A stretch of 20,290 nt of DNA from an uncultured Bacilli bacterium (GTDB lineage: Bacteria; Bacillota_I; Bacilli_A; RF39; UBA660): contig CASRZP010000012.1 in NCBI GenBank assembly GCA_949440065.1, positions 1 through 20,290 on the forward strand, in the 5' to 3' direction. Below, piece after piece: positions 12,727 to 20,290 of the stretch (positions within the stretch are counted from its first letter, which is position 1; each line of letters begins with the position of its first letter). The notes beneath the pieces were generated by a model that worked only from the letters and a program-made list of their open reading frames with translations, ran no database searches and had not been told where the DNA came from. The position numbers were made by a program, and so were the translations under genes.

Positions 12727-15459
12727 ATGGATTATAAAGAAAGTTTATTAATGCCTAAGACAGATTTTCAAATGCGTGGAAATTTGCCAGAAAATGAACA
12801 AAATCAACGTAAACTTTGGAAAGAGATGAATCTATACCAAAAAATGTTAAAGAAAAATGAAGGTAATAAAACGTTTATTTTACACGATGGTCCACCGTAT
12901 GCGAATGGATCAATTCACTTAGGACATGCCCTAAACAAAATATTAAAAGATTTTATTATCCGTTCTAAATCAATGCTAGGATACTATGCCCCATATATTC
13001 CAGGATGGGATACCCATGGGCTACCAATTGAACAAGCTATCACCAATAGCGGGGTAAACCGTAAAGAAATGACAAAGTTAGAGTTTCGTAAATTATGTCA
13101 TGAATACGCATTAAAACAAATTGAATTACAAAAGAAAGATTTCCAATCTTTAAATGTTATTGGAGATTATGAACATCCTTATATTACCTTACAAAAAGAA
13201 ATGGAAGCTCGTCAAATTGAAGTGTTCAAAGAAATGGCTAAAAAAGGATTAATCTATAAAGGATTAAAACCTGTCTACTGGTCACCATCTAGTGAATCAG
13301 CCTTAGCTGAAGCAGAAATAGAATATAAAGACCGAAGAGATCCTTCTATCTTTGTAGCATTTCCTATTGTAGAAGGAAATAATTTCGTAGAAAAAAATGA
13401 TAATTTAGTTATTTGGACTACCACCCCTTGGACACTACCTGGTAACTTAGCTATTGCTGTAGGGGAAAAATTTTCTTATAGCAAAGTAAGTGTTGATGGT
13501 AAAAATTATATCATGGCAACAGAGTTAGTAGATTCCTTATGCCAAGAATTTGAATTTACCAATTATCAAGTAACTTCTACCTTTATGGGTAGTGATTTAG
13601 TAGATGTAACCTACCATCATCCTTTAATGGATAGAAATAGTAAAGTAGTTTTAGGACATCATGTTACTCTAGATTCAGGATCAGGTCTAGTTCACATTGC
13701 TCCAAGTTATGGAGCAGATGACTTTATCATTGGTAATAAGTACAATCTTGGAATGGTTAATGGAGTAAACGATCAAGGAATTTTAACAGAAGAATCAGGA
13801 GAATTTCAAGGATTGTATTTTGAAGATGCCAACAAAGAAGTTACGAAAAAACTAGAAGATTTGGGAATTTTACTCAAATTAAAAATGATTACTCACTCTT
13901 ATCCACATGATTGGCGTACCAAAAAACCAGTAATTTTTAGAGCAACACCACAATGGTTTTGTAGTATTGATAAAATTCGTGGCGATTTATTAAAAGAAAT
14001 TGATGAAAATATTACTTGGCATCCAGAATGGGGAAGAATTCGTTTACATAATATGATTGCTGATCGAGGTGACTGGTGTATTTCTCGTCAACGTGTTTGG
14101 GGGGTACCACTTCCTATTTTCTACAATGAAGATGGTAGTGAAATCCTAGATGAAGAAGTAATGCAACATATTGCTAACTTATTTAGAGAATACGGTAGTG
14201 ATATTTGGTTTGAAAAGTCTGCTAAAGAATTATTGCCTGTTGGATATACTAATCCAAAGAGTCCAAATGGTAACTTTACTAAAGAAGAAGATATCATGGA
14301 TGTATGGTTTGATTCTGGAAGTACGCATACTAGTGTTTTAGTAGAGCGAGGTTTACCATATCCAGCTGATCTTTATTTAGAAGGAAGTGATCAGTACCGC
14401 GGATGGTTTAATTCTTCCTTAATCTGTGGTTACGCAGTACATGGGAAGTCCCCTTATAACCAAGTAGCATCACATGGATTTACCTTAGACGGTAAAGGGG
14501 TTAAAATGTCTAAAAGTATTGGAAACACGATTGCACCTTCCGACATTGTCGAAAAGGATGGTGCTGATATCCTACGTTTATGGGTAGCTAGTGTTGATTA
14601 TACAGAAGATATGAAAATGAGTCCTGAACTATTAGATCAAGTAAAAGAAAGTTACCGCAAAATTAGAAACACTTATCGTTTTTTACTAGGAAATCTTTTT
14701 GATTTTGATCCTGGCAAAGATAAAGTAGACTTTAATGATATGGCAAAGTATGATCAATATATGATGGTAAAATTAAATGAAACTGCTCAAAGTATTATTA
14801 ACTACTATCAAACTTATGAATTCCAAGAAATCTATAAAACAGTGAATAACTTTGTATCCTTTACTTTATCTAACTTTTACTTAGATTTTACCAAAGATAT
14901 TTTATATATTGAAAAACAAAATTCTAAAGTAAGAAGAAGTGTTCAAACGGTAATTTATGAAGTATTAGATGTTATGGTACGCCTTTTAGCACCAATTTTA
15001 CCGTATACGAGTGAAGAAGTATATAGAATGATGCCTTTAAAGGATGCTGAAAGTGTTCATTTATTATCAATTAAAGATATTATAAATTATAAAAATGAAG
15101 AGGAAATTCTTACCTTATTTGATCATTTCTTTGAAATTAAAGACGATGTGTATAAAGCATTGGAAGAAGCTAGAAGTAATAAAGTCATTGGTAAAGGATT
15201 AGAAGCTAGGGTATATTTGAATGTTGATAAAAAATATCAAGATGTATTAACTGCTTTAGGTGATGATTTTAAACGATTATTTATTGTATCTGATGTTATT
15301 TTGACGACGGATGATTTACCACGTTATCAACACGTTGGGGTAAAAGTAGAAGCATTTGAGGGTGTTCGCTGTCAACGTTGTTGGAACTATTTTAAAGAAG
15401 ATGAGATGGTAGGGGAAGTTTGTCATCGTTGTCATGATGTGGTAGAAGATAGTGAGTAA
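12727..15459 (+). CDS. ileS: Isoleucyl-tRNA synthetase
   Basis: Class I synthetase that charges tRNA-Ile. At 910 residues it is the usual bacterial length. In order: the HIGH signature as HLGH (64-67) inside PPYANGSIHLGHALNKILKD, the start of the CP1 editing domain with WTTTPWTLPGNLAIAVG, GVPLPIFY and DVWFDSGSTHTSVL, the KMSKS motif (593-597) in GKGVKMSKSIGNTI, the anticodon-binding helical domain, and a C-terminal zinc site made by Cys882, Cys885, Cys899 and Cys902 (CQRCW, CHRC). The last feature and the length point to the common bacterial type rather than the eukaryote-like, mupirocin-resistant type. The start follows AAAGGAG (12711-12717). It is controlled by the T-box leader, and the next gene overlaps its end by 8 bases. 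Confidence 0.99.
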   Translation: MDYKESLLMPKTDFQMRGNLPENEQNQRKLWKEMNLYQKMLKKNEGNKTFILHDGPPYANGSIHLGHALNKILKDFIIRSKSMLGYYAPYIPGWDTHGLPIEQAITNSGVNRKEMTKLEFRKLCHEYALKQIELQKKDFQSLNVIGDYEHPYITLQKEMEARQIEVFKEMAKKGLIYKGLKPVYWSPSSESALAEAEIEYKDRRDPSIFVAFPIVEGNNFVEKNDNLVIWTTTPWTLPGNLAIAVGEKFSYSKVSVDGKNYIMATELVDSLCQEFEFTNYQVTSTFMGSDLVDVTYHHPLMDRNSKVVLGHHVTLDSGSGLVHIAPSYGADDFIIGNKYNLGMVNGVNDQGILTEESGEFQGLYFEDANKEVTKKLEDLGILLKLKMITHSYPHDWRTKKPVIFRATPQWFCSIDKIRGDLLKEIDENITWHPEWGRIRLHNMIADRGDWCISRQRVWGVPLPIFYNEDGSEILDEEVMQHIANLFREYGSDIWFEKSAKELLPVGYTNPKSPNGNFTKEEDIMDVWFDSGSTHTSVLVERGLPYPADLYLEGSDQYRGWFNSSLICGYAVHGKSPYNQVASHGFTLDGKGVKMSKSIGNTIAPSDIVEKDGADILRLWVASVDYTEDMKMSPELLDQVKESYRKIRNTYRFLLGNLFDFDPGKDKVDFNDMAKYDQYMMVKLNETAQSIINYYQTYEFQEIYKTVNNFVSFTLSNFYLDFTKDILYIEKQNSKVRRSVQTVIYEVLDVMVRLLAPILPYTSEEVYRMMPLKDAESVHLLSIKDIINYKNEEEILTLFDHFFEIKDDVYKALEEARSNKVIGKGLEARVYLNVDKKYQDVLTALGDDFKRLFIVSDVILTTDDLPRYQHVGVKVEAFEGVRCQRCWNYFKEDEMVGEVCHRCHDVVEDSE

Positions 15460-16165
15460 ACCAAGAATTGGCATTATGCTTCGTCCAACGATGAACTTAG
15501 TTGATGAGTGTGCTTTAGCAATAGAAGAAGCGTATCGATGTGCGATTTTAAATGCTGGAGGAATACCTGTTACCATTATGCCAATGGTAGATGTTTGCTA
15601 TTATGGGACAAAGTTAAGTGAAACTCCTAAAATGACTAACGAAGAAGAAAAAATGTTTAAAAGTGAATTAGATTTACTAGATGGTATTTTACTACCTGGA
15701 GGAAACAAGATGTGTGAACATGATTTTTATGCACTAGAGTATGCAATAGAAAAAGATGTTCCCATTTTGGGTGTTTGCTTAGGTATGCAGATCATGTCAT
15801 GCTATCATGATAAAGTGTTTGTCGAACCTAATAATGAGAACGGGTTAGATCACCGAGTAATAGATAAAGATTATGTTCATTCTGTTACCATTAAAAAGGA
15901 TAGCTTACTTTATCAAATCATAGGAAAAGAAGAAATCATGGTTAATAGTCTTCATCGTTATCATGCTTTGGATAATGAAAATTATCAAGTGGTAGCATAT
16001 TCTTCTGATGGACTAATTGAAGCTATAGAATATCCCAAGTGCACCTTTCATCTAGGAGTACAATGGCATCCAGAACGATTATACAAAATTGATGATAAAG
16101 AAAAGAAGATTTTCGATATCTTTATTGAAGCAGCAAAAGCATATCAAACGAAAAAAGGCAACTAA
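15452..16165 (+). CDS. Class I glutamine amidotransferase-like hydrolase (peptidase C26, PuuD-like)
   Basis: A 237-residue stand-alone class I amidotransferase fold. The nucleophile is Cys109 in the elbow GVCLGMQ. The partners are His206 and Glu208 in VQWHPE. The oxyanion region is GILLPGGN. N-terminal residues KPRIGIMLRP and AILNAGGIPVTI fit the gamma-glutamyl-hydrolase family that includes PuuD, which cleaves gamma-glutamyl-GABA. The true substrate could be another gamma-glutamyl compound or a peptide. It starts at GTG 15452, inside the last codons of ileS, so it is translationally coupled and should respond to the same T-box, an unusual partner for ileS (often followed by lspA). The ribosome binding site is weak. 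Its stop lies in the loop of the shared terminator. Confidence 0.88.
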   Translation: MSKPRIGIMLRPTMNLVDECALAIEEAYRCAILNAGGIPVTIMPMVDVCYYGTKLSETPKMTNEEEKMFKSELDLLDGILLPGGNKMCEHDFYALEYAIEKDVPILGVCLGMQIMSCYHDKVFVEPNNENGLDHRVIDKDYVHSVTIKKDSLLYQIIGKEEIMVNSLHRYHALDNENYQVVAYSSDGLIEAIEYPKCTFHLGVQWHPERLYKIDDKEKKIFDIFIEAAKAYQTKKGN

Positions 16166-16183
16166 GTTAATGTTGTCTTTTTT
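16153..16183. terminator. Bidirectional terminator between convergent genes
   Basis: AAAAGGCAAC (16153-16162) pairs with GTTGTCTTTT (16172-16181), one G-U pair, 9-nt loop. T-runs follow on both strands, so it can end the ileS unit and the convergent gene on the minus strand. The TAA of the amidotransferase (16163-16165) lies in the loop. Confidence 0.8.
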
Positions 16184-16184
16184 A

Positions 16185-17696
16185 TTATAATAAATGTTTT
16201 TGATGTTCAAGAAGAATATAGGTAGCTTGAAAGTTTTCTGTTTTCTGCGTGTGTATAGCAATCACTTTATAGTTTTTAAATATTGGATCAAGATAGGTAA
16301 ATGGTTCATCTTTTAATCGTAAAATAATAAAATCACATCGGCTAGATTTTACATAGTTATCTTGGGCATCTTTATTATCAGGGAAACTTTCATAATCAAA
16401 ATTATTTTGTTGAAAGTAATAAGTATTTGGTAAAGTATTGGTGGAAAAATAGAATCCACCGTCTAGAAAACCATAATTTAATATTGTCGGATGTTTAACA
16501 CCGCTTTCTTTAATTTTGTTGGCAAACACCACCTGGGCATAGTATTCTTTGGGATAAAACATATCTTTTGTGTTCTTACTTAATAGGAAAATTAAAGGAA
16601 ACATAGCAATAAAACAAGTAAGAATAAAAGGATAACCATATTTTTTTCTTTTCAATAAATATTGATTTAAAAATAGTAGACCAAAGACAATAAATAAAGC
16701 TAGGATAAAAAAGTAATATTTAAAAGATTTACCAATATAAACAAAAGTAATCGTAGTAAGGACGGGGATAAATAGTAAAAATTTTTCTTTTAACTTTAAT
16801 GTATCGTTTCGCCTTTTAATGAAGAAACTTATTAATCCAAGTATTGTAACTAAAGCATATAATGGATGTTTGGTTAAATTGTAAAAGCAAGTACTGATAA
16901 TGTGATAAATTTTTTTAAAGATGCCTCCTCCAGTGGATGAGTACTTGGTAATATTTAATACAAAGTAAACGTGGATAAAATCTTTTAATGCATTAGTTAC
17001 TAGAAAGTAAATTAACCATGGGATAAGAGAGGTAATGCCTCCTAAAAATAAATATAAATATGAAGTAAGCAATTCTTTTTTATCTTTTTTGCTAAGGTAT
17101 GTGATGGTTAAGACAATGCCGTATCCAATGAAAAAGCCTAATAAAGTGTACTTAATCATAAAGGTGCAACCTGCTAAGAAGCCATCTATCAATAAATCTT
17201 TTTTACTTAAGTATTTTTCTTTTAATAATTTGATTAAATGATAAAATTGAATGGTAATAAAAGGCAAACAAAACTCTTCAGCACTATCTCCAAAATGAAA
17301 GGAACGCATGGTCAATATGATAACGGTTCCTATGATGGTTAAAATTAGACATTTACTTTTATCTTGAATAAAATAGGCAAGAATTTTTTTTAGGTAATAT
17401 AAAAATAAAGTAAATGATAAAACTTCCAAGATAAATACACCAATAAAACTTGTTTCACTAATGATGGATGCGAGGAAGTGATAAAAATATAACAATGGAC
17501 CTTTTTGCTCAAATAAGTCCTGATAGGGCACTAGTCCATGAAGCATGCCTCTACCCATAGTGAGAAAGCAGTTGGTGTCGACCCAGTCTTGTAATGGATA
17601 TAATGGTGAACACTTAGATACTAAAAGTAGTCCACCGAGTGCTAAAATAAGACAAAACAAAAGATCTTTCAATTGTCTATGATATTTCACTAGCAT
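16185..17696 (-). CDS. Multi-pass membrane glycosyltransferase-like protein (GT-C type)
   Basis: About 503 residues with ten or more hydrophobic helices along most of the length and a hydrophilic C-terminal part of about 110 residues outside the membrane. The first long loop carries DWVDTNCFLTMGRGMLHGLV and PYQDLFEQKGPLLYF. An acidic residue after the first helix followed by PYxDxFxxKGPL is characteristic of GT-C enzymes of the PMT/ArnT (family 39) kind, which transfer sugars from lipid carriers. Substrate and acceptor are unknown; teichoic acid or surface glycan decoration is a guess. I choose the ATG at 17696: AGAGG lies eight bases before it, whereas the upstream in-frame ATG at 17735 has only a poor site. 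It is convergent to the ileS unit, with a shared terminator, and divergent from the RNA/TasA-like region. No clear promoter was found. Confidence 0.78.
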   Translation of the reverse strand: MLVKYHRQLKDLLFCLILALGGLLLVSKCSPLYPLQDWVDTNCFLTMGRGMLHGLVPYQDLFEQKGPLLYFYHFLASIISETSFIGVFILEVLSFTLFLYYLKKILAYFIQDKSKCLILTIIGTVIILTMRSFHFGDSAEEFCLPFITIQFYHLIKLLKEKYLSKKDLLIDGFLAGCTFMIKYTLLGFFIGYGIVLTITYLSKKDKKELLTSYLYLFLGGITSLIPWLIYFLVTNALKDFIHVYFVLNITKYSSTGGGIFKKIYHIISTCFYNLTKHPLYALVTILGLISFFIKRRNDTLKLKEKFLLFIPVLTTITFVYIGKSFKYYFFILALFIVFGLLFLNQYLLKRKKYGYPFILTCFIAMFPLIFLLSKNTKDMFYPKEYYAQVVFANKIKESGVKHPTILNYGFLDGGFYFSTNTLPNTYYFQQNNFDYESFPDNKDAQDNYVKSSRCDFIILRLKDEPFTYLDPIFKNYKVIAIHTQKTENFQATYILLEHQKHLL

Positions 17697-17829
17697 AATA
17701 TCAACCTCTTTTCCTAATTTTATCATATAATTCATCGTATTTCCACTATAGCTATAAGAATGTCAAATTTATAAAAGGTTTTTACAACGATAGCTTTGAC
17801 ACAAAATAATTAAGTTTGACAAAAAATCG

Positions 17830-17859
17830 TTGACTTTCTTCTTTAGAATGTGGTATTCT
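17830..17859 (+). promoter_or_regulatory. Promoter of a structured RNA
   Basis: TTGACT (17830-17835), 18 bp, TATTCT (17854-17859) with an extended -10 TG at 17851-17852. Two further TTGACA boxes lie upstream at 17796 and 17816, but without well-spaced -10 boxes. No ORF follows for 320 bases. Confidence 0.7.
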
Positions 17860-17865
17860 TTAGAT

Positions 17866-18095
17866 GGAGAAGGAAACTTCTCTAGAAGAGAATTGGTTTA
17901 GCATTTTGTTACTAGAACGTCTTATTTAATGAGCAAATAAGACGAATATCTAATTGCCTTTCATTATGGATATCGATTCATGATTATCATGAGTGCCCGT
18001 AGCAAAGTGTCTTAAAAATACCTTTTCTTTTTCTTTTAAAACTTAGGTTATCTATAAGTTAACTTTTCGTATATTGAAAAGTTTTCTTTTGTTTT
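17866..18095 (+). ncRNA. Candidate structured non-coding RNA, about 225 nt
   Basis: Between a good promoter and a terminator lies a stretch with no ORF but many stems. A 5' hairpin GAGAAG-GAAA-CTTCTC (17867-17882) has a GNRA tetraloop. A closing stem of 11 bp joins CATTTTGTTAC (17902-17912) to GTAGCAAAGTG (17999-18009), with two G-U pairs. Inside it are CGTCTTATTT/AAATAAGACG (17918-17927, 17935-17944) and CATGA/TCATG (17979-17983, 17987-17991). The 3' part holds AACTTA/TAAGTT (18040-18045, 18055-18060), which competes with the terminator stem. I do not recognise it as 6S, SRP, tmRNA, RNase P or a common riboswitch. Because the following gene has its own promoter, it may be a free-standing small RNA, or a leader with attenuation. 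Confidence 0.5.
18061..18095 (+). terminator. Terminator of the structured RNA
   Basis: AACTTTTC (18061-18068) pairs perfectly with GAAAAGTT (18076-18083), with a 7-nt loop, then a T-rich tail TTCTTTTGTTTTC. Confidence 0.65.
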
Positions 18096-18101
18096 CTAAC
18101 G

Positions 18102-18130
18102 TTTACAAATTTTTAGAATTATGGTACGAT
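18102..18130 (+). promoter_or_regulatory. Promoter of the TasA-like/GH3 operon
   Basis: TTTACA (18102-18107), 17 bp, TACGAT (18125-18130) with an extended -10 TG at 18122-18123. Transcription would begin near 18137, 45 bases before the start codon. Confidence 0.65.
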
Positions 18131-18182
18131 AAAAAGGAAATAATAAAAAAAGATTATGAAAATAAAGAAAGGAAATGGTTTT

Positions 18183-18797
18183 ATGAAAGAAAAATTAAAA
18201 TTTTGGTTTAACATAGTGTATGTAGCTGTTTTGATGTTATTAACCATTGGTTTTACTTATGCTGCGTTTACTTTTGCTAAGGAAGGGCAAGTAGAAAACA
18301 CCATTACTACAGGAACCATTGAGTTGACGTATACAGAAGGAACAACGGGAATTAACTTGGTGGATGTGTTTCCTGTTAGTGATGATGTGGGAAAGTTATT
18401 ATCAGGAGATGGAAAAAGTTTTGACTTTACTGTACAAGCAACTTTATCTGGAAATATTACGATTCCCTATGAAGTTACCGCGGTAAAACAGCAAGTAGTA
18501 GAAACTGGAACCCTTGGTGCACTAGAGGATAATGAGGTAAAACTTTATTTAGAAAAATTAACAGAACCAGACACCGTGTATCAAGAAGTGATGGCTCCCA
18601 AGCATTTTACTCCTTTAACTGTAGCATCCAATAATGGTTCACCTATAGGCTCGATGGTTATGGAATCATCTACTTTTAGTCAAAAAGGAACGACAATAAA
18701 TCATTATCGACTTCGCATGTGGGTAGATGAAAATGCTGAAATAGAAGGAATTCCACAGCGTTATGAAGTAAAGGTAAATGTGTATTCTAAGAAATAG
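18183..18797 (+). CDS. Secreted TasA-like protein without leucine-rich repeats
   Basis: A 204-residue paralogue of the N-terminal module of the two LRR proteins. The N-terminus MKEKLKFWFN is followed by a hydrophobic helix ending in TIGFTYAAFTF, a SipW-type signal peptide. Then come NTITTGTIELTYTEGTTGIN, a central FDFTVQATLSGNITIPYEVT and a final YEVKVNVYSKK. It ends exactly where the LRR cap begins in the other two, so the module can exist alone. TasA-like proteins form matrix fibres in Bacillus; a fibre or surface role here is inference. AAAGGA nine bases upstream favours ATG 18183, and the N-terminus then aligns with that of the 5233 gene; the earlier ATG 18156 has no well-placed site. The GH3 gene follows after 15 bases. 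No SipW-like peptidase is in the window. Confidence 0.82.
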   Translation: MKEKLKFWFNIVYVAVLMLLTIGFTYAAFTFAKEGQVENTITTGTIELTYTEGTTGINLVDVFPVSDDVGKLLSGDGKSFDFTVQATLSGNITIPYEVTAVKQQVVETGTLGALEDNEVKLYLEKLTEPDTVYQEVMAPKHFTPLTVASNNGSPIGSMVMESSTFSQKGTTINHYRLRMWVDENAEIEGIPQRYEVKVNVYSKK

Positions 18798-18812
18798 TAA
18801 AGGTGAATAGAT

Positions 18813-20090
18813 ATGATAAAAAGAATTGGGGTAGCTCTTTTGGTATTGGTGCTGATGGGAATTTTTGTTTTTCTTTTTCCTCATGAAAAAGTTTTGACAA
18901 AAGAGTTGGAAGGTACAATTACCCAAATTAGTGATGGTATAATCTTTTTAGAGGAAGAAGAGTTATCTTTTGATATAAGTAAATGGAAAGATAAAGAATT
19001 AAACGTCGGTGACGTAGTAAAAATTAAGTATGTAGAAAATAAAAATAATTTGGTAAAAGAAGTAACGGTTACTAAAAAATTTGTTTTGGATGAAGTTTTA
19101 AAACAATTAGATTCGATGTCAGTGGAAGAAAAAGTTGGTCAAATGTTTATGGTAAGAATTCCCATTGGAAGTAAAAATTTTACTGAGGATATTAAGAATT
19201 ATCATTTAGGTTCAGTGGTATTATTTAAACCAGATATTGAAGGAAATACAAAGGAATCATTAAGGAATAAATTAAAAAATTATCAAAGTGTATCAAAAAT
19301 TCCTCTACTTTTTGCTGTTGATGAAGAAGGAGGAATAGTTAACCGTGTGAGTAGTTTTTCTGCATTTAGAAGTGAACCTTTTAAGTCGCCACAGGAATTA
19401 TATCATCAAGGAGGAATGGACGCTATTTTAAATGAAGCAAAGGAAAAAGCTAATTTACTGTTAAGTCTTGGGATTCAGTTAAACTTAGCTCCTGTAGCGG
19501 ATGTGTCAACAAATGAATCTGATTATATTTATCGTCGTACTTTTGGAAAAAGTGCTAAAGATACCGCGGATTATATTAAGCAAGTGGTAAAAGTAAGCAA
19601 GGAAAATGGTCTATCCTCTTGTTTAAAACATTTTCCAGGGTATGGGAATAATAAAGATACCCATAATGGGGCAGCCCTTGATAAAAGAGATTATTCACAG
19701 TTTGTTAACGAAGACTTTCTTCCTTTTAAAGCAGGAATTGAAAGTGGAGTAGAAGCGGTAATGGTATCTCATAATACGGTTGTTAGTATGGATAATGATT
19801 ATCCAGCATCTCTTTCTAAAAAGGTACACGATATTTTACGAAATGATTTGGGATTTAATGGAGTAATTATCACAGATGATGTGTACATGGGAGCGGTAAA
19901 GGATAATTTTGGTGAAGAAGAAGCAGCAATTCTAGCTGTAGAAGCGGGAAATGATATGATTATTTCTACAAGTTACAAAACGCAAATTACCGCGGTAGTT
20001 GATGCTGTTAAATCTGGTAGAATTGATGTAGAAAAAATTAATAGTTCGGTTTATAAAATTTTGTCTTGGAAAAAGAATATGGTAAGTTAA
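18813..20090 (+). CDS. Membrane-anchored family 3 glycoside hydrolase (beta-N-acetylhexosaminidase type)
   Basis: A 425-residue protein with an uncleaved-looking N-terminal helix (residues 5-22), a small beta-rich spacer domain (about 28-90) and a GH3 N-terminal barrel (about 95-420). Family motifs: MSVEEKVGQMFMVRI, FAVDEEGGIVNRV, LNLAPVADVS, KHFPGYGNNKDTHNG with the Asp282-His284 dyad that acts as general acid/base in NagZ-type enzymes, and IITDDVYMGAV with the likely nucleophile in Asp355-Asp356. There is no separate GH3 C-terminal domain, as in NagZ. The probable action is removal of N-acetylglucosamine from peptidoglycan fragments outside the membrane; substrate not proven. The start follows AAAGGTGA. 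It is 15 bases after the TasA-like gene and shares its promoter. Confidence 0.92.
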   Translation: MIKRIGVALLVLVLMGIFVFLFPHEKVLTKELEGTITQISDGIIFLEEEELSFDISKWKDKELNVGDVVKIKYVENKNNLVKEVTVTKKFVLDEVLKQLDSMSVEEKVGQMFMVRIPIGSKNFTEDIKNYHLGSVVLFKPDIEGNTKESLRNKLKNYQSVSKIPLLFAVDEEGGIVNRVSSFSAFRSEPFKSPQELYHQGGMDAILNEAKEKANLLLSLGIQLNLAPVADVSTNESDYIYRRTFGKSAKDTADYIKQVVKVSKENGLSSCLKHFPGYGNNKDTHNGAALDKRDYSQFVNEDFLPFKAGIESGVEAVMVSHNTVVSMDNDYPASLSKKVHDILRNDLGFNGVIITDDVYMGAVKDNFGEEEAAILAVEAGNDMIISTSYKTQITAVVDAVKSGRIDVEKINSSVYKILSWKKNMVS

Positions 20091-20160
20091 AAAAATTAAC
20101 TTGATACTTGATAGGAACGAAAAAAATTGATAAACTAAAATAGTAAGGAGTGTGTTAGAA

Positions 20161-20232
20161 ATGATAAATATGACTAAAATGAATTATACTAACACTAATG
20201 GGACTTATGTCAAGATTTCGTACAACTTTTAG
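20161..20232 (+). CDS. Doubtful 23-residue ORF, possibly the start of a frameshifted gene
   Basis: ATG at 20161 lies ten bases after AAGGAG (20145-20150) and reads MINMTKMNYTNTNGTYVKIS plus three residues to a TAG. Loss of one T in the run before that TAG would carry the frame on (YNFREGEFRDNSNS) to a TAA at 20276-20278. No family is recognisable. The ribosome binding site is the only real support. Confidence 0.25.
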   Translation: MINMTKMNYTNTNGTYVKISYNF

Positions 20233-20290
20233 AGAAGGGGAATTTAGAGATAATTCAAATTCAATTGGGGACAAATAATTGAGGGAAGAA

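Noticed and set aside
17697..17735. Longer start for the minus-strand glycosyltransferase-like gene
   Set aside because: AGAGG is correctly spaced only for the ATG at 17696. The extra 13 residues overlap that ribosome binding site region.
17761..17766. TTGACA on the minus strand as promoter of the glycosyltransferase-like gene
   Set aside because: No acceptable -10 box at 16-18 bp spacing was found.
18156..18182. Longer start for the short TasA-like gene
   Set aside because: A better-spaced AAAGGA serves ATG 18183, and the signal peptide then aligns with that of the paralogue.

Overview
The window is about 20 kb of AT-rich chromosome from a low-GC Gram-positive bacterium of the Bacillota. 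The evidence is strong AGGAGG-type ribosome binding sites, a T-box riboswitch before ileS, an L20-type leader before infC, T-tailed hairpin terminators and SipW-type signal peptides. Tryptophan is read from TGG and the intact genes stop at TAA or TAG, so the standard bacterial code fits. The gene content resembles an uncultured gut Bacilli lineage (RF39- or Erysipelotrichia-like), but that placement is an inference.

Layout: (1) 1-1442, the 3' part of a surface protein with a TasA-like N-terminal module and BspA-type leucine-rich repeats. (2) 1586-3910, an ftsK/spoIIIE translocase with its own promoter and terminator. (3) 3946-5232, a gene-poor stretch holding a 14-codon ORF, a G10 tract, a frameshifted 110-residue gene, a 20-bp direct repeat spaced 620 bp apart and several hairpins. 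(4) 5233-6903, a second, complete TasA-like plus LRR protein. (5) 6922-10369, a translation block: consensus promoter, infC leader, infC-rpmI-rplT, then rpsB and tsf. (6) 10370-12287, a 5'-truncated gene remnant and a solitary HipA-like kinase. (7) 12436-16165, promoter, T-box, ileS and an overlapping class I amidotransferase. (8) 16185-17696, a convergent membrane glycosyltransferase-like gene. (9) 17830-18095, an apparently free-standing structured RNA unit with promoter and terminator. (10) 18102-20090, a promoter, a LRR-free TasA-like protein and a GH3 glycosidase in one operon. (11) The last 200 bases hold only a doubtful small ORF.

Most genes are housekeeping: translation initiation and elongation, ribosomal proteins, isoleucyl-tRNA synthesis and chromosome segregation. 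Set among them is a dispersed envelope set: three paralogues sharing one secreted module, a glycosyltransferase-like protein and a peptidoglycan-type glycosidase.

The observations most worth following are: (a) ribosomal proteins L20 and S2 both end in a lysine/glutamate-rich linker plus a nearly identical Rho_N-like domain, with 31 bp of exact DNA identity between the two genes; (b) the modular TasA-like family, with and without LRRs; (c) a candidate structured RNA of about 225 nt at 17866-18092; and (d) a non-AUG start of infC, immediately downstream of a leader hairpin that contains a decoy GTG.
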